Source: Gilliamella sp. wkB171
GTDB lineage: Bacteria; Pseudomonadota; Gammaproteobacteria; Enterobacterales; Orbaceae
Direction: 5' to 3'
Assembly: GCF_001693755.1 (NCBI RefSeq)
Contig: NZ_LYST01000025.1
Coordinates: forward strand, 62,001 to 126,000
DNA length: 64,000 nt
Part shown: positions 27,553 through 38,077 of the stretch, in pieces
Layout of the letters: the number at the start of each line of letters is the position of its first letter
How positions within the stretch are numbered: position 1 is the first letter of the stretch
Notes under the pieces: model-generated
Seen by the model: the letters and a program-made list of their open reading frames with translations, nothing else
The model's database searches: none
What the model was told of the DNA's origin: nothing
Translations under genes and position numbers: made by a program

Positions 27553-27855
27553 ATGATGAATTTTCTACAAACTATTTTAGCTCTAGCGGTTGCAGCCGCG
27601 ATTATTATCGGTTTACTGACTTTTATCGGATTACTGGCTAAGTTTCAATGTTATAGAACTATAAAACAAGTTGAATCTGGCAAAATGAGTGATGCCACAT
27701 TGATGCGCCGTTATAATATGACCAAAAAATATAAAGACAGTGTTTTTTGGACATTTTTTAATTATGGTATTTACTATAAATACGGTAAGAAATTAAATCA
27801 AAAAGTTTTTGAAGTTTTTAAAGAATGTATGATTAAACGAAATCTACCTTTATAA
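27553..27855 (+). CDS. Small membrane protein of unknown function
   Basis: 100 residues. A single N-terminal membrane helix (about 4-29, FLQTILALAVAAAIIIGLLTFIGLL) is followed by a basic, Tyr/Lys-rich cytosolic tail (RRYNMTKKYKDSVFWTFFNYGIYYKYGKKLNQ). AGGAG lies 9 bases before ATG at 27553, a promoter-like sequence precedes it and a strong terminator follows, so it is very likely expressed. I do not recognise the family. It stands where def usually precedes fmt. Confidence 0.7.
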   Translation: MMNFLQTILALAVAAAIIIGLLTFIGLLAKFQCYRTIKQVESGKMSDATLMRRYNMTKKYKDSVFWTFFNYGIYYKYGKKLNQKVFEVFKECMIKRNLPL

Positions 27856-27883
27856 AATTTTTACTTATTCTCTTTCTTGAAGC

Positions 27884-27916
27884 AAAGGCGCTAATTATCA
27901 ATTAAGCGCCTTTCTG
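27884..27916 (+). terminator. Intrinsic terminator after the small membrane protein gene
   Basis: AAAGGCGCT (27884-27892) pairs with AGCGCCTTT (27905-27913) around a 12-base AT-rich loop. It lies 28 bases after the stop codon. Confidence 0.75.
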
Positions 27917-27984
27917 TTTAAAGATTCTCAAGAAAATTTCAGTTATAATGCCACTCATTAATTTCTGAGTATGGATAAAGATAC

Positions 27985-28944
27985 ATGCCACAAAATATCA
28001 AGCCATTAAACATTATTTTTGCAGGTACCCCTGATTTTGCAGCCAAACACCTACAAGCTTTAATCGAAGCGAAACATAATGTGATAGCTGTTTTTACTCA
28101 GCCCGATCGCCCAGCTGGACGTGGTAATAAATTAACTGCAAGTCCGGTTAAACAATTAGCCATCGAAAATCATCTTCCTGTTTATCAACCAGCTACACTT
28201 AAAACTGAAGAAAATCAAAAAATCATTGCTGAACTCAATGCCGACATTATGATTGTGGTGGCATATGGTCTTATTTTACCGCAAGCTGTGCTTGATATGC
28301 CTAAACTAGGTTGCTTAAATGTGCATGGTTCATTATTACCAAGATGGCGTGGCGCCGCCCCTATTCAACGCGCTTGTTGGGCGGGTGATACTTTAACTGG
28401 TATTACGATTATGCAAATGGATGCCGGGCTTGATACGGGTGATATGTTATATAAACTCACCTGCCCAATTGAACCTTCTGATACCAGTGCAACGTTATAT
28501 AACAAGCTGGCACAATTAGGCCCACAAGGACTACTTGATACCTTAACACTAATTATCGAAGGAAAAATCCAACCCGAAAAACAAGATCCATCACAGGTTA
28601 CTTACGCTGAAAAATTATCTAAACAAGAAGCTAAACTTGATTGGAATCTATCGGCACAACAACTTGAACGTTGCGTTCGCGCCTTTAATCCTTGGCCTGT
28701 GAGTTATTTTGACGTTAATGGCGAGCCCGTAAAGGTATGGCAAGCAGAAGTGATAAAAACATCCCACAACCAACCTGTTGGCACTATTTTACAAGCGGAT
28801 AAAAAAGGAATATGTATTGCAACAAGTGATGGCGCATTAAATATGACACTTTTACAACCTGCTGGTAAAAAACCGATGTCTGCTCAAGATCTATTGAACT
28901 CTCGCAAAGCATGGTTTGAAGTAGGTAAGATACTGGGAAAATAG
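27985..28944 (+). CDS. fmt: Methionyl-tRNA formyltransferase
   Basis: 319 residues, the normal length. The N-terminal formyltransferase domain has [28 protein letters not shown] and the catalytic region [20 protein letters not shown]; the Asp of [11 protein letters not shown] completes the folate site. The C-terminal domain (from about 207) has [10 protein letters not shown]. It formylates initiator Met-tRNA. In many gammaproteobacteria it follows def; here def is absent from the window. Confidence 0.97.
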   Translation: MPQNIKPLNIIFAGTPDFAAKHLQALIEAKHNVIAVFTQPDRPAGRGNKLTASPVKQLAIENHLPVYQPATLKTEENQKIIAELNADIMIVVAYGLILPQAVLDMPKLGCLNVHGSLLPRWRGAAPIQRACWAGDTLTGITIMQMDAGLDTGDMLYKLTCPIEPSDTSATLYNKLAQLGPQGLLDTLTLIIEGKIQPEKQDPSQVTYAEKLSKQEAKLDWNLSAQQLERCVRAFNPWPVSYFDVNGEPVKVWQAEVIKTSHNQPVGTILQADKKGICIATSDGALNMTLLQPAGKKPMSAQDLLNSRKAWFEVGKILGK

Positions 28945-28953
28945 TTTAAAAAG

Positions 28954-28980
28954 ATATTACAGGATAAGTTCCTGTAATAT
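28954..28980. terminator. Bidirectional terminator between fmt and tehB
   Basis: ATATTACAGG (28954-28963) and CCTGTAATAT (28971-28980) form a perfect 10-bp stem with a 7-base loop between two convergent genes; it touches the tehB stop codon. Confidence 0.7.
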
Positions 28981-29849
28981 TATCGTTTTTTGGCTAACAG
29001 CGTGGCAAAGCGGAGCTTTATTCGGTTGCCATGGATATCCGTTTTATGCAGTTCGCCAACATCTTCATTGTATTTTAGAATATCCCAATTTTGATAATAA
29101 TTAAGTAGCTCATTCTCTTTAAACGTAAACGAAAATCCTACAGTGCAAGGAAAATCATCAGTTGACATAGCGCAAACAATTAAATTATAACCGCCCGTTT
29201 TAGTTATACTTTGCATATTATGAATAATATCGGGAATTCTATCTGGTTGTAAAAACATCATCACAACAGTTGATATAATTAAATCGTAATTGCCTTTTAA
29301 ATTGGCTTGGTTAATATCATAAATAGATGCATTGATATGCGATAAATGATCGTTTGCAATAATTTCTTGTAAATTACTAATACTCATTTCTGACTTATCA
29401 ACGGCATCAACATCAAAACCAAGTAGCTGTAGATAGAGTGAATTACGGCCTGAACCACAACCTAAATCTAACGCTTTTCCGGCCTGAATGATTTGACAAG
29501 CGTCCAAAACGTCAGAATGGGTTTTAGTCATTTGATATTTTTTTTGGGTATAATCCTCTGGTTGGCAATAAAAAGCCAACTGGCACTTCAGATCATCTGA
29601 AACTTGAGCTATTCGATGCCATTGCTGAGGCTCAATAAATGGAGGCTGATGCTCAACATCAAAAACATATTGAGATATGACATCGCCCTGCTCGGTTAAC
29701 ATATGAAAATTGACATAACCTTTTATAATGTTTAATTTTGCCCAAGTACCTAGTTGTGTATTATGTTTTTCACGAAACAAATCGGGTAAAGTTTTTGCAT
29801 CCCAAATAGGTAACGTTTTATAGCAAACTAAATCTCTATCTTTCATCAT
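28980..29849 (-). CDS. tehB: SAM-dependent methyltransferase TehB with N-terminal DUF1971 domain
   Basis: 289 residues, the long Haemophilus-type TehB (about 286). Residues 1-95 are the beta-rich DUF1971/TehB-like domain (LVCYKTLPIWDAKTLPDLF to EPQQWHRI); the methyltransferase follows with SAM motif I ALDLGCGSGRN (126-136) and DLIISTVVMMFLQPDRIP. Family members volatilise or detoxify tellurite, though the natural substrate may be a thiol. The E. coli protein lacks the N-terminal domain. Convergent with fmt; ATG at 29849 or 29846. Confidence 0.87.
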   Translation of the reverse strand: MMKDRDLVCYKTLPIWDAKTLPDLFREKHNTQLGTWAKLNIIKGYVNFHMLTEQGDVISQYVFDVEHQPPFIEPQQWHRIAQVSDDLKCQLAFYCQPEDYTQKKYQMTKTHSDVLDACQIIQAGKALDLGCGSGRNSLYLQLLGFDVDAVDKSEMSISNLQEIIANDHLSHINASIYDINQANLKGNYDLIISTVVMMFLQPDRIPDIIHNMQSITKTGGYNLIVCAMSTDDFPCTVGFSFTFKENELLNYYQNWDILKYNEDVGELHKTDIHGNRIKLRFATLLAKKR

Positions 29850-30039
29850 AAAGTACCAACAATGCTGTATAATAGTTGATTATTATAGTCAAGTATTAAC
29901 CTAATAAACAACTTACTTTTTAGAAATAAAATGACGTTTAAATAAGGAAAAATAAATTTATAGTAGCGAAGTTAACTATATCAACATATAATCATCAACA
30001 TTCTAAAATATAGAGTAAAAAATATTAGAGGAACAATTT

Positions 30040-30828
30040 ATGGGATTTTTAACAGGTAAACGCATACTGGTTACCGGCGTTGCAAGTAATCGTTCTATTG
30101 CTTACGGTATTGCAAAAGCGATGCACCGTGAAGGCGCAGAATTAGCTTTTACTTATCAAAACGAAAAATTAAAAGGCCGTGTTGAAGAGTTTGCTGCTGA
30201 TTTTAATTCTAAAATCGTTTTACCTTGTGATGTCGCACATGATGAAAGCATCACAACATTATTTACAGAGCTAGCTAAAACTTGGGATAAATTCGATGGT
30301 TTTGTACATGCAATTGCCTTCGCTCCTGGTGATCAATTAGATGGTGATTATGTTAACGCCGTAACACGTGAAGGTTTTGCCATTGCGCATGATATTAGCT
30401 CTTATAGCTTTGTTGCGATGGCTAAAGCATGTCGTTCTATGCTAAATCCAAATTCAGGATTAGTTACGCTTTCTTATCTTGGTGCTGAACGAGCAATCCC
30501 TAATTATAATGTTATGGGTCTTGCTAAAGCATCTTTAGAAGCAAATGTACGTTATATGGCAAATGCAATGGGACCTGAAGGTATACGCGTTAATGCCATT
30601 TCTGCAGGCCCTATTCGTACTTTAGCTGCATCAGGCATTAAAGATTTCAAAAAGATGTTATCACATTGTGAATCAGTAACCCCTATTCGTCGTACAGTAA
30701 CCATTGAAGATGTAGGTAATTCTGCAGCATTCTTATGTTCAAATTTATCGTCAGGCATTACCGGTGAAGTCATCCATGTTGATGGTGGCTTTAGCATCGC
30801 AGCGATGAATGAGTTAGAACTTAAATAA
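30040..30828 (+). CDS. fabI: Enoyl-[acyl-carrier-protein] reductase (NADH)
   Basis: 262 residues, same as E. coli FabI. The dinucleotide motif is the atypical [13 protein letters not shown], and the catalytic residues Tyr146, Tyr156 and Lys163 are in [21 protein letters not shown]. It carries out the last step of each fatty-acid elongation cycle and is the target of triclosan-type inhibitors. TTAGAGGAAC precedes ATG. Single gene ending in a strong terminator. Confidence 0.97.
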   Translation: MGFLTGKRILVTGVASNRSIAYGIAKAMHREGAELAFTYQNEKLKGRVEEFAADFNSKIVLPCDVAHDESITTLFTELAKTWDKFDGFVHAIAFAPGDQLDGDYVNAVTREGFAIAHDISSYSFVAMAKACRSMLNPNSGLVTLSYLGAERAIPNYNVMGLAKASLEANVRYMANAMGPEGIRVNAISAGPIRTLAASGIKDFKKMLSHCESVTPIRRTVTIEDVGNSAAFLCSNLSSGITGEVIHVDGGFSIAAMNELELK

Positions 30829-30857
30829 GTTATCGATTCAGTTGTAAAAACGCTAAA

Positions 30858-30890
30858 ATACTCCCACCTTATAGGTGGGAGTATCGTTTT
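30858..30890 (+). terminator. Intrinsic terminator after fabI
   Basis: ATACTCCCACCT pairs perfectly with AGGTGGGAGTAT around a TAT loop (30858-30884), followed by CGTTTT, 29 bases after the fabI stop. Confidence 0.85.
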
Positions 30891-30945
30891 AGGCATTAAT
30901 TAACGTTTAATTATCTTAAAGCCATGATAAATTAAAATAGCTTTA

Positions 30946-31236
30946 TTAATTTGCTAAATAACGACAAAGATAAGCTGTCGCCTCAACAACCTGAACATCA
31001 AATTTGCTTTCACCAGCAACATGAAAAACTTGTCCTGCTTGGAAAACTTGCCAATCATCGGCTGTAGGTAGTAACACCTTAAGCGAACCCGTTATAACTG
31101 TCATTTCTTCAGGATTGATAGTACTAAAAATATATTCGCCTGGTAACATTACACCAACAGAAGCAGAACCAGCTGAAGCATTTTCAAAACTAATTGATTT
31201 AACTTTACCATCAAAATATTCATTAACATTTAACAT
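30946..31236 (-). CDS. ppnP: Pyrimidine/purine nucleoside phosphorylase (PpnP/YaiE)
   Basis: 96 residues, cupin-like fold, closely following E. coli PpnP (94): [39 protein letters not shown] and CRYL at the end. It cleaves nucleosides with phosphate to free base and ribose-1-phosphate. It is a single gene, divergent from slyD across 331 bases. Confidence 0.94.
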   Translation of the reverse strand: MLNVNEYFDGKVKSISFENASAGSASVGVMLPGEYIFSTINPEEMTVITGSLKVLLPTADDWQVFQAGQVFHVAGESKFDVQVVEATAYLCRYLAN

Positions 31237-31567
31237 TGTGATACCTACCCGTTATTTTCTATATCATTAATTTAACTTATTGCAAACTTATGATTTAAGT
31301 CTACAAATTCTAATCATTATTCCCTAATACACTATAATTTACTGTCATATACAGTTAAGGTAAATAAAATTTTTACAAAGCCATATAAAATAACCAATTT
31401 AGCAATAACGTAAATTTTGATAAATTAATTTTTTATAAAAACCTTATTTAGTTTCATCTTAATTAAACATGGTAATTTGTAATAAACTTAAGAAAATAGC
31501 ATACAGATGGAGTTTTTTCCGTTAAAATCTATGCCAATTTGCGCAATACAAGTTTGTTGGAGAAAAT
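31237..31567. promoter_or_regulatory. Divergent control region of ppnP and slyD
   Basis: 331 AT-rich bases without a gene. It contains TATAAT at about 31333 and an imperfect dyad, TTTACTGT-CATAT-ACAGTTAA (31338-31358), with 7 of 8 positions matching. It resembles no operator I can name; it is not a LexA box because the CTG-to-CAG spacing is wrong. Confidence 0.3.
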
Positions 31568-32134
31568 ATGAAAATAGCAAAAAATACGGTGGTTAGTTTA
31601 GCTTATCAAGTTAGAACAAAAGATGGGGTTTTAGTTGATGAAGCAACAGCGGCTGCACCACTTGAATATTTACAAGGTGCAGGAAACTTATTACAAGACC
31701 TTGAAAATGCTTTAGAAGGCCATCAAGTTGGTGATAAATTTGATGTTGAATTAGTTAACCCATATGGTGATTTTAACGATGCATTAGTACAAAACGTACC
31801 GCGTGACGTTTTTGTAGGCGTTGATGAATTAGAAGTTGGTATGCGTTTTTTTGCTGATACCGATCATGGCTCGCTACCGGTTGAAATCACAGCTATTGAT
31901 GGTGATACCGTTACTATTGATGGTAATCATATGCTAGCAGGACAAGATCTAAAATTTAATGTTGAAGTATTAGCTGTTCGTGAAGCAACAGAAGAAGAGA
32001 TAGCTCATGGACACATTCACGGTGCACACGGGCACGACCATGGACATGGTAGTTGCGGTTGTGGTGGCCACGATGATGAAGATGAAGATACAGGTTGCTG
32101 TGGCGGTGGTCATGGTGGCTGTGGTTGTCATTAA
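31568..32134 (+). CDS. slyD: FKBP-type peptidyl-prolyl isomerase SlyD
   Basis: 188 residues. FKBP core (about 1-70 and 125-145), insert-in-flap chaperone domain (about 75-120, GMRFFADTDHGSLPVEI to GNHMLAGQDLKFNVEV) and a metal-binding tail from about residue 145 rich in His, Gly, Cys and Asp (HGHIHGAHGHDHGHG, CGCGGHDDEDED, CCGGGHGGCGCH). SlyD folds proteins and supplies nickel, for example to hydrogenase maturation. TTGGAGAAAAT precedes ATG. A terminator follows. Confidence 0.96.
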   Translation: MKIAKNTVVSLAYQVRTKDGVLVDEATAAAPLEYLQGAGNLLQDLENALEGHQVGDKFDVELVNPYGDFNDALVQNVPRDVFVGVDELEVGMRFFADTDHGSLPVEITAIDGDTVTIDGNHMLAGQDLKFNVEVLAVREATEEEIAHGHIHGAHGHDHGHGSCGCGGHDDEDEDTGCCGGGHGGCGCH

Positions 32135-32156
32135 TTCACCGAACAAAATTCATTAC

Positions 32157-32180
32157 AAAAGCGCCTATTGGCGCTTTTTT
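32157..32180 (+). terminator. Intrinsic terminator after slyD
   Basis: GCGCC (32161-32165) and GGCGC (32170-32174) with a TATT loop, flanked by AAAA and TTTTTT that extend the stem and supply the T run. Confidence 0.85.
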
Positions 32181-32293
32181 CTCGTAAAGTATTCATGTAT
32201 TTTGTGATTAATTTCCCAATATTTTAAATTAGGTCTTTATGCTTCCTTATTTTTATCAATAATTTATTCTTATTTCGGAATAAATTATTAATT

Positions 32294-32962
32294 ATGTCCT
32301 CATCCTCTGCAACATTAATGCCTCGTGAAAAACTATTACGTTTTGGGGTTGAAACATTAAGTGATGCTGAATTGCTCGCCTTATTTTTACGTACAGGTAC
32401 GCGAAATATACCTGTTTTAGAATTATCACAAAAATTATTAAATGAATTTGGTTCTTTTTATAATTTAATTAATGCTAGTCACAGTGATTTTTGTAAAAAA
32501 CATGGTTTAGGTACCGCTAAATACACACAACTAAAGGCAGTTGTCGAACTATCACATCGCTATCTCAAAGTTAAAATAATGAAAGAAAATTCCCTTACTT
32601 CACCTTCTTTAACCCATCATTATTTAGCGAGTCGATTAGCAAACAAAGATCGTGAAATTTTTATGGTGATTTTTTTAGATAACCAAAATCATGTAATTAC
32701 AGCAGAAGAAATGTTTACTGGTACTTATAACTGTGTAGAAGTTCATCCACGCGAAATTGCTAGACAGGCATTACAGTATAATGCTGCTGCATTAATTTTA
32801 GCGCATAATCATCCTTCTGGTATTGCAGAGCCAAGTCAAGCCGATCGCATACTAACTAAAAAGATTGAACAAGTTTGTGAGTTGATTGATATTCGGATTC
32901 TTGATCATCTTGTGATAGGAAAAGGAGAATATGTGTCATTTGCTGAGCGAGGATGGATTTAA
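32294..32962 (+). CDS. radC: RadC-family JAB-domain protein
   Basis: 222 residues. An N-terminal helix-hairpin-helix-like part (about 10-85) is followed by the JAB/MPN+ metalloprotease-like domain with the metal motif ALILAHNHPSG (His171, His173) and Asp184. The biochemical role of RadC is unsettled; the old assignment to DNA repair is not well supported. It stands between slyD and slyX, which are immediate neighbours in E. coli. Confidence 0.92.
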   Translation: MSSSSATLMPREKLLRFGVETLSDAELLALFLRTGTRNIPVLELSQKLLNEFGSFYNLINASHSDFCKKHGLGTAKYTQLKAVVELSHRYLKVKIMKENSLTSPSLTHHYLASRLANKDREIFMVIFLDNQNHVITAEEMFTGTYNCVEVHPREIARQALQYNAAALILAHNHPSGIAEPSQADRILTKKIEQVCELIDIRILDHLVIGKGEYVSFAERGWI

Positions 32963-33016
32963 TAGCCATTTTTACTTACAATGTACCTTTACCTACAGAC
33001 TCTTATTAAAGATCTT

Positions 33017-33220
33017 ATGAACCAACGATTAGAATTATTAGAAACCAAAGTAGCATTTCAAGATATGACCATTGAAGAACTCAATCAGATGGTCATGCAT
33101 CTGCAAGCAGATATTAGCAAACTAAAAGAGCAATTAACACTTTTATCACAAAAAATACAGGCAAATCAATCATCTAATATTGCCAGTTTAGCAGAAGAAA
33201 CACCACCCCCACATTATTAA
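33017..33220 (+). CDS. slyX: SlyX family protein
   Basis: 67 residues from ATG at 33017. It is a small coiled-coil protein closely following SlyX of E. coli: [19 protein letters not shown] and the C-terminal [15 protein letters not shown]. An in-frame ATG at 32981 would add 12 residues unlike the family. Function unknown; no membrane segment. It follows radC by 54 bases. Confidence 0.88.
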   Translation: MNQRLELLETKVAFQDMTIEELNQMVMHLQADISKLKEQLTLLSQKIQANQSSNIASLAEETPPPHY

Positions 33221-33559
33221 ACGAGCTTGAGATTAATCTATTTTTATTTAAGAACAATTAAAATTAATCAACAAAACAGATAGTAAACTTAATATATTTC
33301 AATTATGTGAAATTAATTGGAGTATCAACGGCTTTAGTATAGCTAAAAATATAACAACTATATGTCAGACAAAATATTGAAAATAATAAACAATTCATTC
33401 CAATTATTTGTTTAAGAAAATATCAAAGCAATCATTACGATAATGGTTGTCTAAACTCATCAAGTTTATTTATCAAAAATTAAGGTATAAGATCTAAATT
33501 CAGCTCAATAAAAAAAACCGGCTTAATTGCCGGTTTTAGTTCTCAATGAGTTAAATTTT
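33221..33559. other. Intergenic region with the alpha-operon terminator
   Basis: About 340 bases between the convergent slyX and rplQ genes. Apart from the terminator at 33511-33538 I see no gene or repeat. Confidence 0.5.
33511..33538 (-). terminator. Terminator of the alpha operon (after rplQ)
   Basis: On the minus strand AAAACCGGC pairs with GCCGGTTTT around AATTAA, followed by a run of T residues. It lies 22 bases past the rplQ stop. Confidence 0.88.
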
Positions 33560-33946
33560 TTATTCAGCTGCTGCTTCTGCTTCTACTGCAGGGCGATCAA
33601 CTAATTCAATATAAGCCATTGGTGCATTATCTCCATCGCGGAAACCACATTTTAAAATACGTACATAACCACCAGGACGGGTAGCAAAACGTGGACCTAA
33701 ATCTGAAAATAATTTTTTCACTGTATCTTTATCACGGATACGAGCAAAAGCCAAACGGCGATTAGCTACGCTATCGCTTTTGGCTAGCGTAATTAACGGT
33801 TCAACAACACGACGCAACTCTTTTGCTTTAGGCAATGTAGTTTTGATGATTTCATGTTCAACAAGTGAACTAGTCATGTTACGAAACATTGCTTGACGAT
33901 GGCTGCTATTTCGGTTCAGTTGACGACCACTTTTACGATGGCGCAT
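33560..33946 (-). CDS. rplQ: 50S ribosomal protein L17
   Basis: 128 residues starting [24 protein letters not shown], the L17 signature, and ending in an acidic-alanine tail (EAEAAAE). Large-subunit structural protein near the exit tunnel. Last gene of the alpha operon, 29 bases after rpoA. Confidence 0.98.
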   Translation of the reverse strand: MRHRKSGRQLNRNSSHRQAMFRNMTSSLVEHEIIKTTLPKAKELRRVVEPLITLAKSDSVANRRLAFARIRDKDTVKKLFSDLGPRFATRPGGYVRILKCGFRDGDNAPMAYIELVDRPAVEAEAAAE

Positions 33947-33975
33947 AACTTTATCCTTCTTATATAAATTTTATC

Positions 33976-34965
33976 TTAGTCTTCAACAATACTTGCTGGT
34001 GGCCAGTTCTCAAGACGCATGCCTAAAGATAAACCACGAGAAGCGAGCACATCCTTAATTTCAGTAAGTGATTTCTTACCAAGATTAGGGGTTTTAAGTA
34101 GCTCAACTTCGGTACGTTGTACTAAATCACCAATATAATGAACTGCTTCTGCTTTTAAGCAATTAGCAGACCGAACAGTTAATTCGAGATCATCTACTGG
34201 ACGTAGAAGAATCGGATCAAATTCCGGTTTATCTTCTTTAACTTCAGGTTGACGTACATCACGTAAATCAACGAAAGCTTCAAGTTGTTCAGCCAAAATA
34301 GTTGATGCGCGACGAATAGATTCTTCTGGATCAATGGTACCATTGGTTTCCATATCGATAACTAATTTATCCAAATCAGTACGCTGTTCCACACGAGCAG
34401 CATCAACAGAATATGCAATGCGCTCAACTGGGCTATAACAAGCATCAACTAATAGACGACCAATTGGTCGCTCTTCATCTTCTGACTTAACGCGAGCAGA
34501 AGCAGGGACATAACCACGTCCTCGTTGTACACGAATACGCATACTAATTGAAGCATTGGCATCAGTAAGATGACAAATTACTAAATCAGGATTAACAATT
34601 TCAACATCACCATCATGAGTGATATCCGATGCAGTAACTGCACCAATACCTGATTTATTTAAAGTCAGCATAACATCATCTTTAGTATGTACACGTACTG
34701 CTAATTTTTTCAAATTAAGCAGAATATCAAGCACATCTTCTTGAACGCCTTCTTTAGTACTATACTCATGCAGAACACCGTCAATTTCAACTTCGGTCAC
34801 TGCATATCCCGGCATAGATGATAATAAAATGCGGCGTAGTGCATTACCTAAAGTATGTCCAAAACCACGCTCAAGTGGCTCTAAAGTCACTTTTGCATGA
34901 GTTGGGCTGTATTGAACAACATCAACTAGGTGAGGTTTTAAAAACTCTGTTACAGAACCCTGCAT
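33976..34965 (-). CDS. rpoA: RNA polymerase alpha subunit
   Basis: 329 residues as in E. coli. The N-terminal assembly domain (about 1-235) has [19 protein letters not shown]; the C-terminal domain (about 250-329) has [20 protein letters not shown] and [16 protein letters not shown], the surface that binds UP elements and activators. The two are joined by a flexible acidic linker. It is expressed with ribosomal proteins in the alpha operon, 25 bases after rpsD. Confidence 0.99.
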   Translation of the reverse strand: MQGSVTEFLKPHLVDVVQYSPTHAKVTLEPLERGFGHTLGNALRRILLSSMPGYAVTEVEIDGVLHEYSTKEGVQEDVLDILLNLKKLAVRVHTKDDVMLTLNKSGIGAVTASDITHDGDVEIVNPDLVICHLTDANASISMRIRVQRGRGYVPASARVKSEDEERPIGRLLVDACYSPVERIAYSVDAARVEQRTDLDKLVIDMETNGTIDPEESIRRASTILAEQLEAFVDLRDVRQPEVKEDKPEFDPILLRPVDDLELTVRSANCLKAEAVHYIGDLVQRTEVELLKTPNLGKKSLTEIKDVLASRGLSLGMRLENWPPASIVED

Positions 34966-34990
34966 TATGTCCTCTCTTAAGTGCTAAACT

Positions 34991-35629
<639 letters not shown>

Positions 35630-35657
35630 CTATAAACATTCGATGTTTAATAAATAA

Positions 35658-36047
<390 letters not shown>

Positions 36048-36062
36048 TTATTATCACCTCAA

Positions 36063-36419
36063 TTATTTCTTGATTGGCTTACGCGGGCCCTTACGGGTAC
36101 GAGCGTTAGTCTTAGTGCGTTGACCACGAACAGGAAGTCCACGACGGTGACGCATGCCACGATAACAACCAAGGTCTAATAAACGCTTGATACTCATAGT
36201 TACTTCACGACGTAAATCACCTTCAACAGTAAATTTAGCGACTTGTTCACGTAACTTTTCAATCTGATCTTCAGATAGTTCTCTGATCTTTACATGTTCA
36301 GGAATACCGGCTTCAGCACAAATTGTCTTAGCGCGAGTATTACCGATTCCATAAATTGCTTGTAACGCAATTACGGCATGTTGTTGATCAGGAATGTTAA
36401 TGCCTGCTATACGGGCCAC
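36063..36419 (-). CDS. rpsM: 30S ribosomal protein S13
   Basis: 118 residues from a GTG at 36419, chosen because AGGAGTGCATA precedes it and the protein then begins [12 protein letters not shown] as in other S13 proteins; the same GTG start is used in E. coli. An in-frame ATG further upstream lies within the regulatory leader and is rejected. Residues 10-60 form the helix-turn-helix contacting 16S rRNA, and the basic tail [17 protein letters not shown] reaches the P site. First gene of the alpha operon, under likely S4 control. Confidence 0.97.
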   Translation of the reverse strand: MARIAGINIPDQQHAVIALQAIYGIGNTRAKTICAEAGIPEHVKIRELSEDQIEKLREQVAKFTVEGDLRREVTMSIKRLLDLGCYRGMRHRRGLPVRGQRTKTNARTRKGPRKPIKK

Positions 36420-36500
36420 TATGCACTCCTTTATTGTTAATGTTAGTAAACTTACTATACTGAAAAGCCCGTTTTCAGGATACTCAAACAGCAAGTTTAC
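36400..36500 (-). ncRNA. Alpha-operon leader, S4-binding pseudoknot (Alpha_RBS)
   Basis: The minus strand before rpsM reads TTTGAGTATCCTGAAAACGG, then GCTTTTCAGTAT, and later AAAGGAGTGCATAGTGG. These blocks match, as I recall it, the E. coli alpha-operon leader in which S4 binds a pseudoknot around the rpsM start. It supports feedback control of rpsM-rpsK-rpsD-rpoA-rplQ translation by S4. Boundaries are approximate. Confidence 0.75.
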
Positions 36501-36511
36501 AAATAAATTTA

Positions 36512-36531
36512 GGCTGGCTATTCTAGCCAGC
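36512..36531 (-). terminator. Conserved hairpin between rpmJ and rpsM
   Basis: GCTGGCTA-GAA-TAGCCAGC on the minus strand, a perfect 8-bp stem. E. coli has, as far as I recall, nearly the same hairpin in this position. A candidate alpha promoter (TTGCAT, 16 bases, TATAGT) lies directly upstream at about 36536-36563. It may end spc transcripts or be the start of the alpha leader. Confidence 0.5.
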
Positions 36532-36588
36532 TTTACTATACTTTGGCAAGTAAAATATGCAAAAGTTCAACTTTACAGTTAAATAAAA

Positions 36589-36702
36589 TTAACCTTGACG
36601 TTGTTTATGCTTACCTTCAATGCAAATAACACGAACGATGCCATTGCGTTTGATGATTTTACAATTTCTGCATAATTTCTTGACTGAAGCACGAACTTTC
36701 AT
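36589..36702 (-). CDS. rpmJ: 50S ribosomal protein L36
   Basis: 37 residues, [20 protein letters not shown] to KHKQRQG. The zinc ligands Cys11, Cys14, Cys27 and His32 are present, so this is the zinc-binding form. GGAGAAAAAA precedes ATG. It is the last gene of the spc operon, 26 bases after secY. Confidence 0.96.
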   Translation of the reverse strand: MKVRASVKKLCRNCKIIKRNGIVRVICIEGKHKQRQG

Positions 36703-36728
36703 TTTTTTCTCCGTAACTTCTGGCTAAC

Positions 36729-38069
36729 TTATCGGCCATAGCCTTTAAGGTTCGCTTTCTTTAACACTGACTCATAACGATTTGGCATCATTAAAGTCTG
36801 TACTTGTGCCATAAAATCCATGATCACAACAACCACAATTAATAAAGAGGTCCCACCAAATTGGACAGGAACTTTCATTGCGCTTGTCATAAACATTGGT
36901 ACCAAACATACAAAAGTAATGTAGATAGCGCCAATTAGCGTTAACCGTGTCATTACCTTGTCAATATACTTCGATGTTTGTTCACCTGGACGGATACCTG
37001 GAATAAATGCCCCAGATTTTTTTAACTGATCTGCTGTCTCTCTTGGGTTGAAAACCAACGCGGTATAGAAGAAACAGAAGAAAATAATCGCAGCTGCAAA
37101 AAAGATTATGTATAACGGTTGATCATGAGAAAAATATTGGCCTATAAGAACAATAATATATCTCCAACCTTCACCATCTCCTTGAAACCAAGAAGCCATC
37201 ATAGATGGTAACATAACGATTGTTGAAGCAAATATTGCAGGAATTACACCTGCCATATTAATTTTTAATGGAAGGTGTGTACTTTGTGCGGCATACACAC
37301 GACGACCTTGCTGACGCTGCGCATAGTTGACGACAATACGTCGTTGACCACGTTCAACAAACACAACAAAATAAGTCACACCAACTACTAATGCGGCGAC
37401 TACTAGTAATAAAATTGGATGCAATGAACCAGAACGAGCTTGTTCAATTGTTTCATATATTGCATGGGGAAGACCTGCCACAATACCCGCAAAGATAATG
37501 ATTGAAATACCATTACCTACACCGCGTTCCGTGATCTGTTCACCCAACCACATAAGAAACATAGTGCCAGTAACTAAGCTAACCGATGCAATAAAATAGA
37601 AAGAAAATCCTGGATTAATCACAACATGACCATAACCAGGAATATTCGGTAAGCCAGTCGCAATACCAACTGCCTGTATAATCGCTAAAGCAAGTGTGCC
37701 ATAACGAGTATATTGGCTAATTTTTTTACGACCTGATTCACCTTCTTTCTTCAATTCTGCGAGTTTAGGGCTAATAGCTGTTAATAACTGTACGATAATC
37801 GATGCAGAAATATACGGCATTATCCCTAATGCAAAAATTGAAGCACGGCTTAAAGCACCACCAGAGAACATATTGAACATACCGACAATACCATTAGATG
37901 ATGCTTGTGCTAGTAAGTCCGATAACGCTTTAGTATCAATACCAGGAACCGGAATATAAGAACCAAGACGAAAAACAATAAGCGCTAAAAGCACAAATAT
38001 TAAACGTCTTTTAAGCTCACCACTACCGCCTCGAGTACTTTGAAAATCTAATCCTGGTTGCTTTGCCAT
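36729..38069 (-). CDS. secY: Protein translocase subunit SecY
   Basis: 446 residues, ten membrane helices. The beginning is [37 protein letters not shown]; the plug region is [23 protein letters not shown]; the ribosome-binding C5 loop has ISLINE-type variant [23 protein letters not shown]. It forms the SecYEG channel for export and membrane insertion. Encoded in the spc operon, 8 bases after rplO. Confidence 0.99.
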   Translation of the reverse strand: MAKQPGLDFQSTRGGSGELKRRLIFVLLALIVFRLGSYIPVPGIDTKALSDLLAQASSNGIVGMFNMFSGGALSRASIFALGIMPYISASIIVQLLTAISPKLAELKKEGESGRKKISQYTRYGTLALAIIQAVGIATGLPNIPGYGHVVINPGFSFYFIASVSLVTGTMFLMWLGEQITERGVGNGISIIIFAGIVAGLPHAIYETIEQARSGSLHPILLLVVAALVVGVTYFVVFVERGQRRIVVNYAQRQQGRRVYAAQSTHLPLKINMAGVIPAIFASTIVMLPSMMASWFQGDGEGWRYIIVLIGQYFSHDQPLYIIFFAAAIIFFCFFYTALVFNPRETADQLKKSGAFIPGIRPGEQTSKYIDKVMTRLTLIGAIYITFVCLVPMFMTSAMKVPVQFGGTSLLIVVVVIMDFMAQVQTLMMPNRYESVLKKANLKGYGR

Positions 38070-38077
38070 CTTTCTAA

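Noticed and set aside
31338-31358. LexA-like palindrome before slyD
   Set aside because: The CTG-to-CAG spacing is 7 rather than 10 bases, so it does not fit an SOS box.
32007-32207. Alternative frame in the His/Cys-rich tail of slyD
   Set aside because: It arises from the repetitive GGTCATGG-like codons of the metal-binding tail; no independent start signal is seen.
36420-36494. ATG-initiated longer rpsM
   Set aside because: This stretch is the S4-binding leader; the GTG at 36419 gives the conserved MARIAG start with a good ribosome-binding site.
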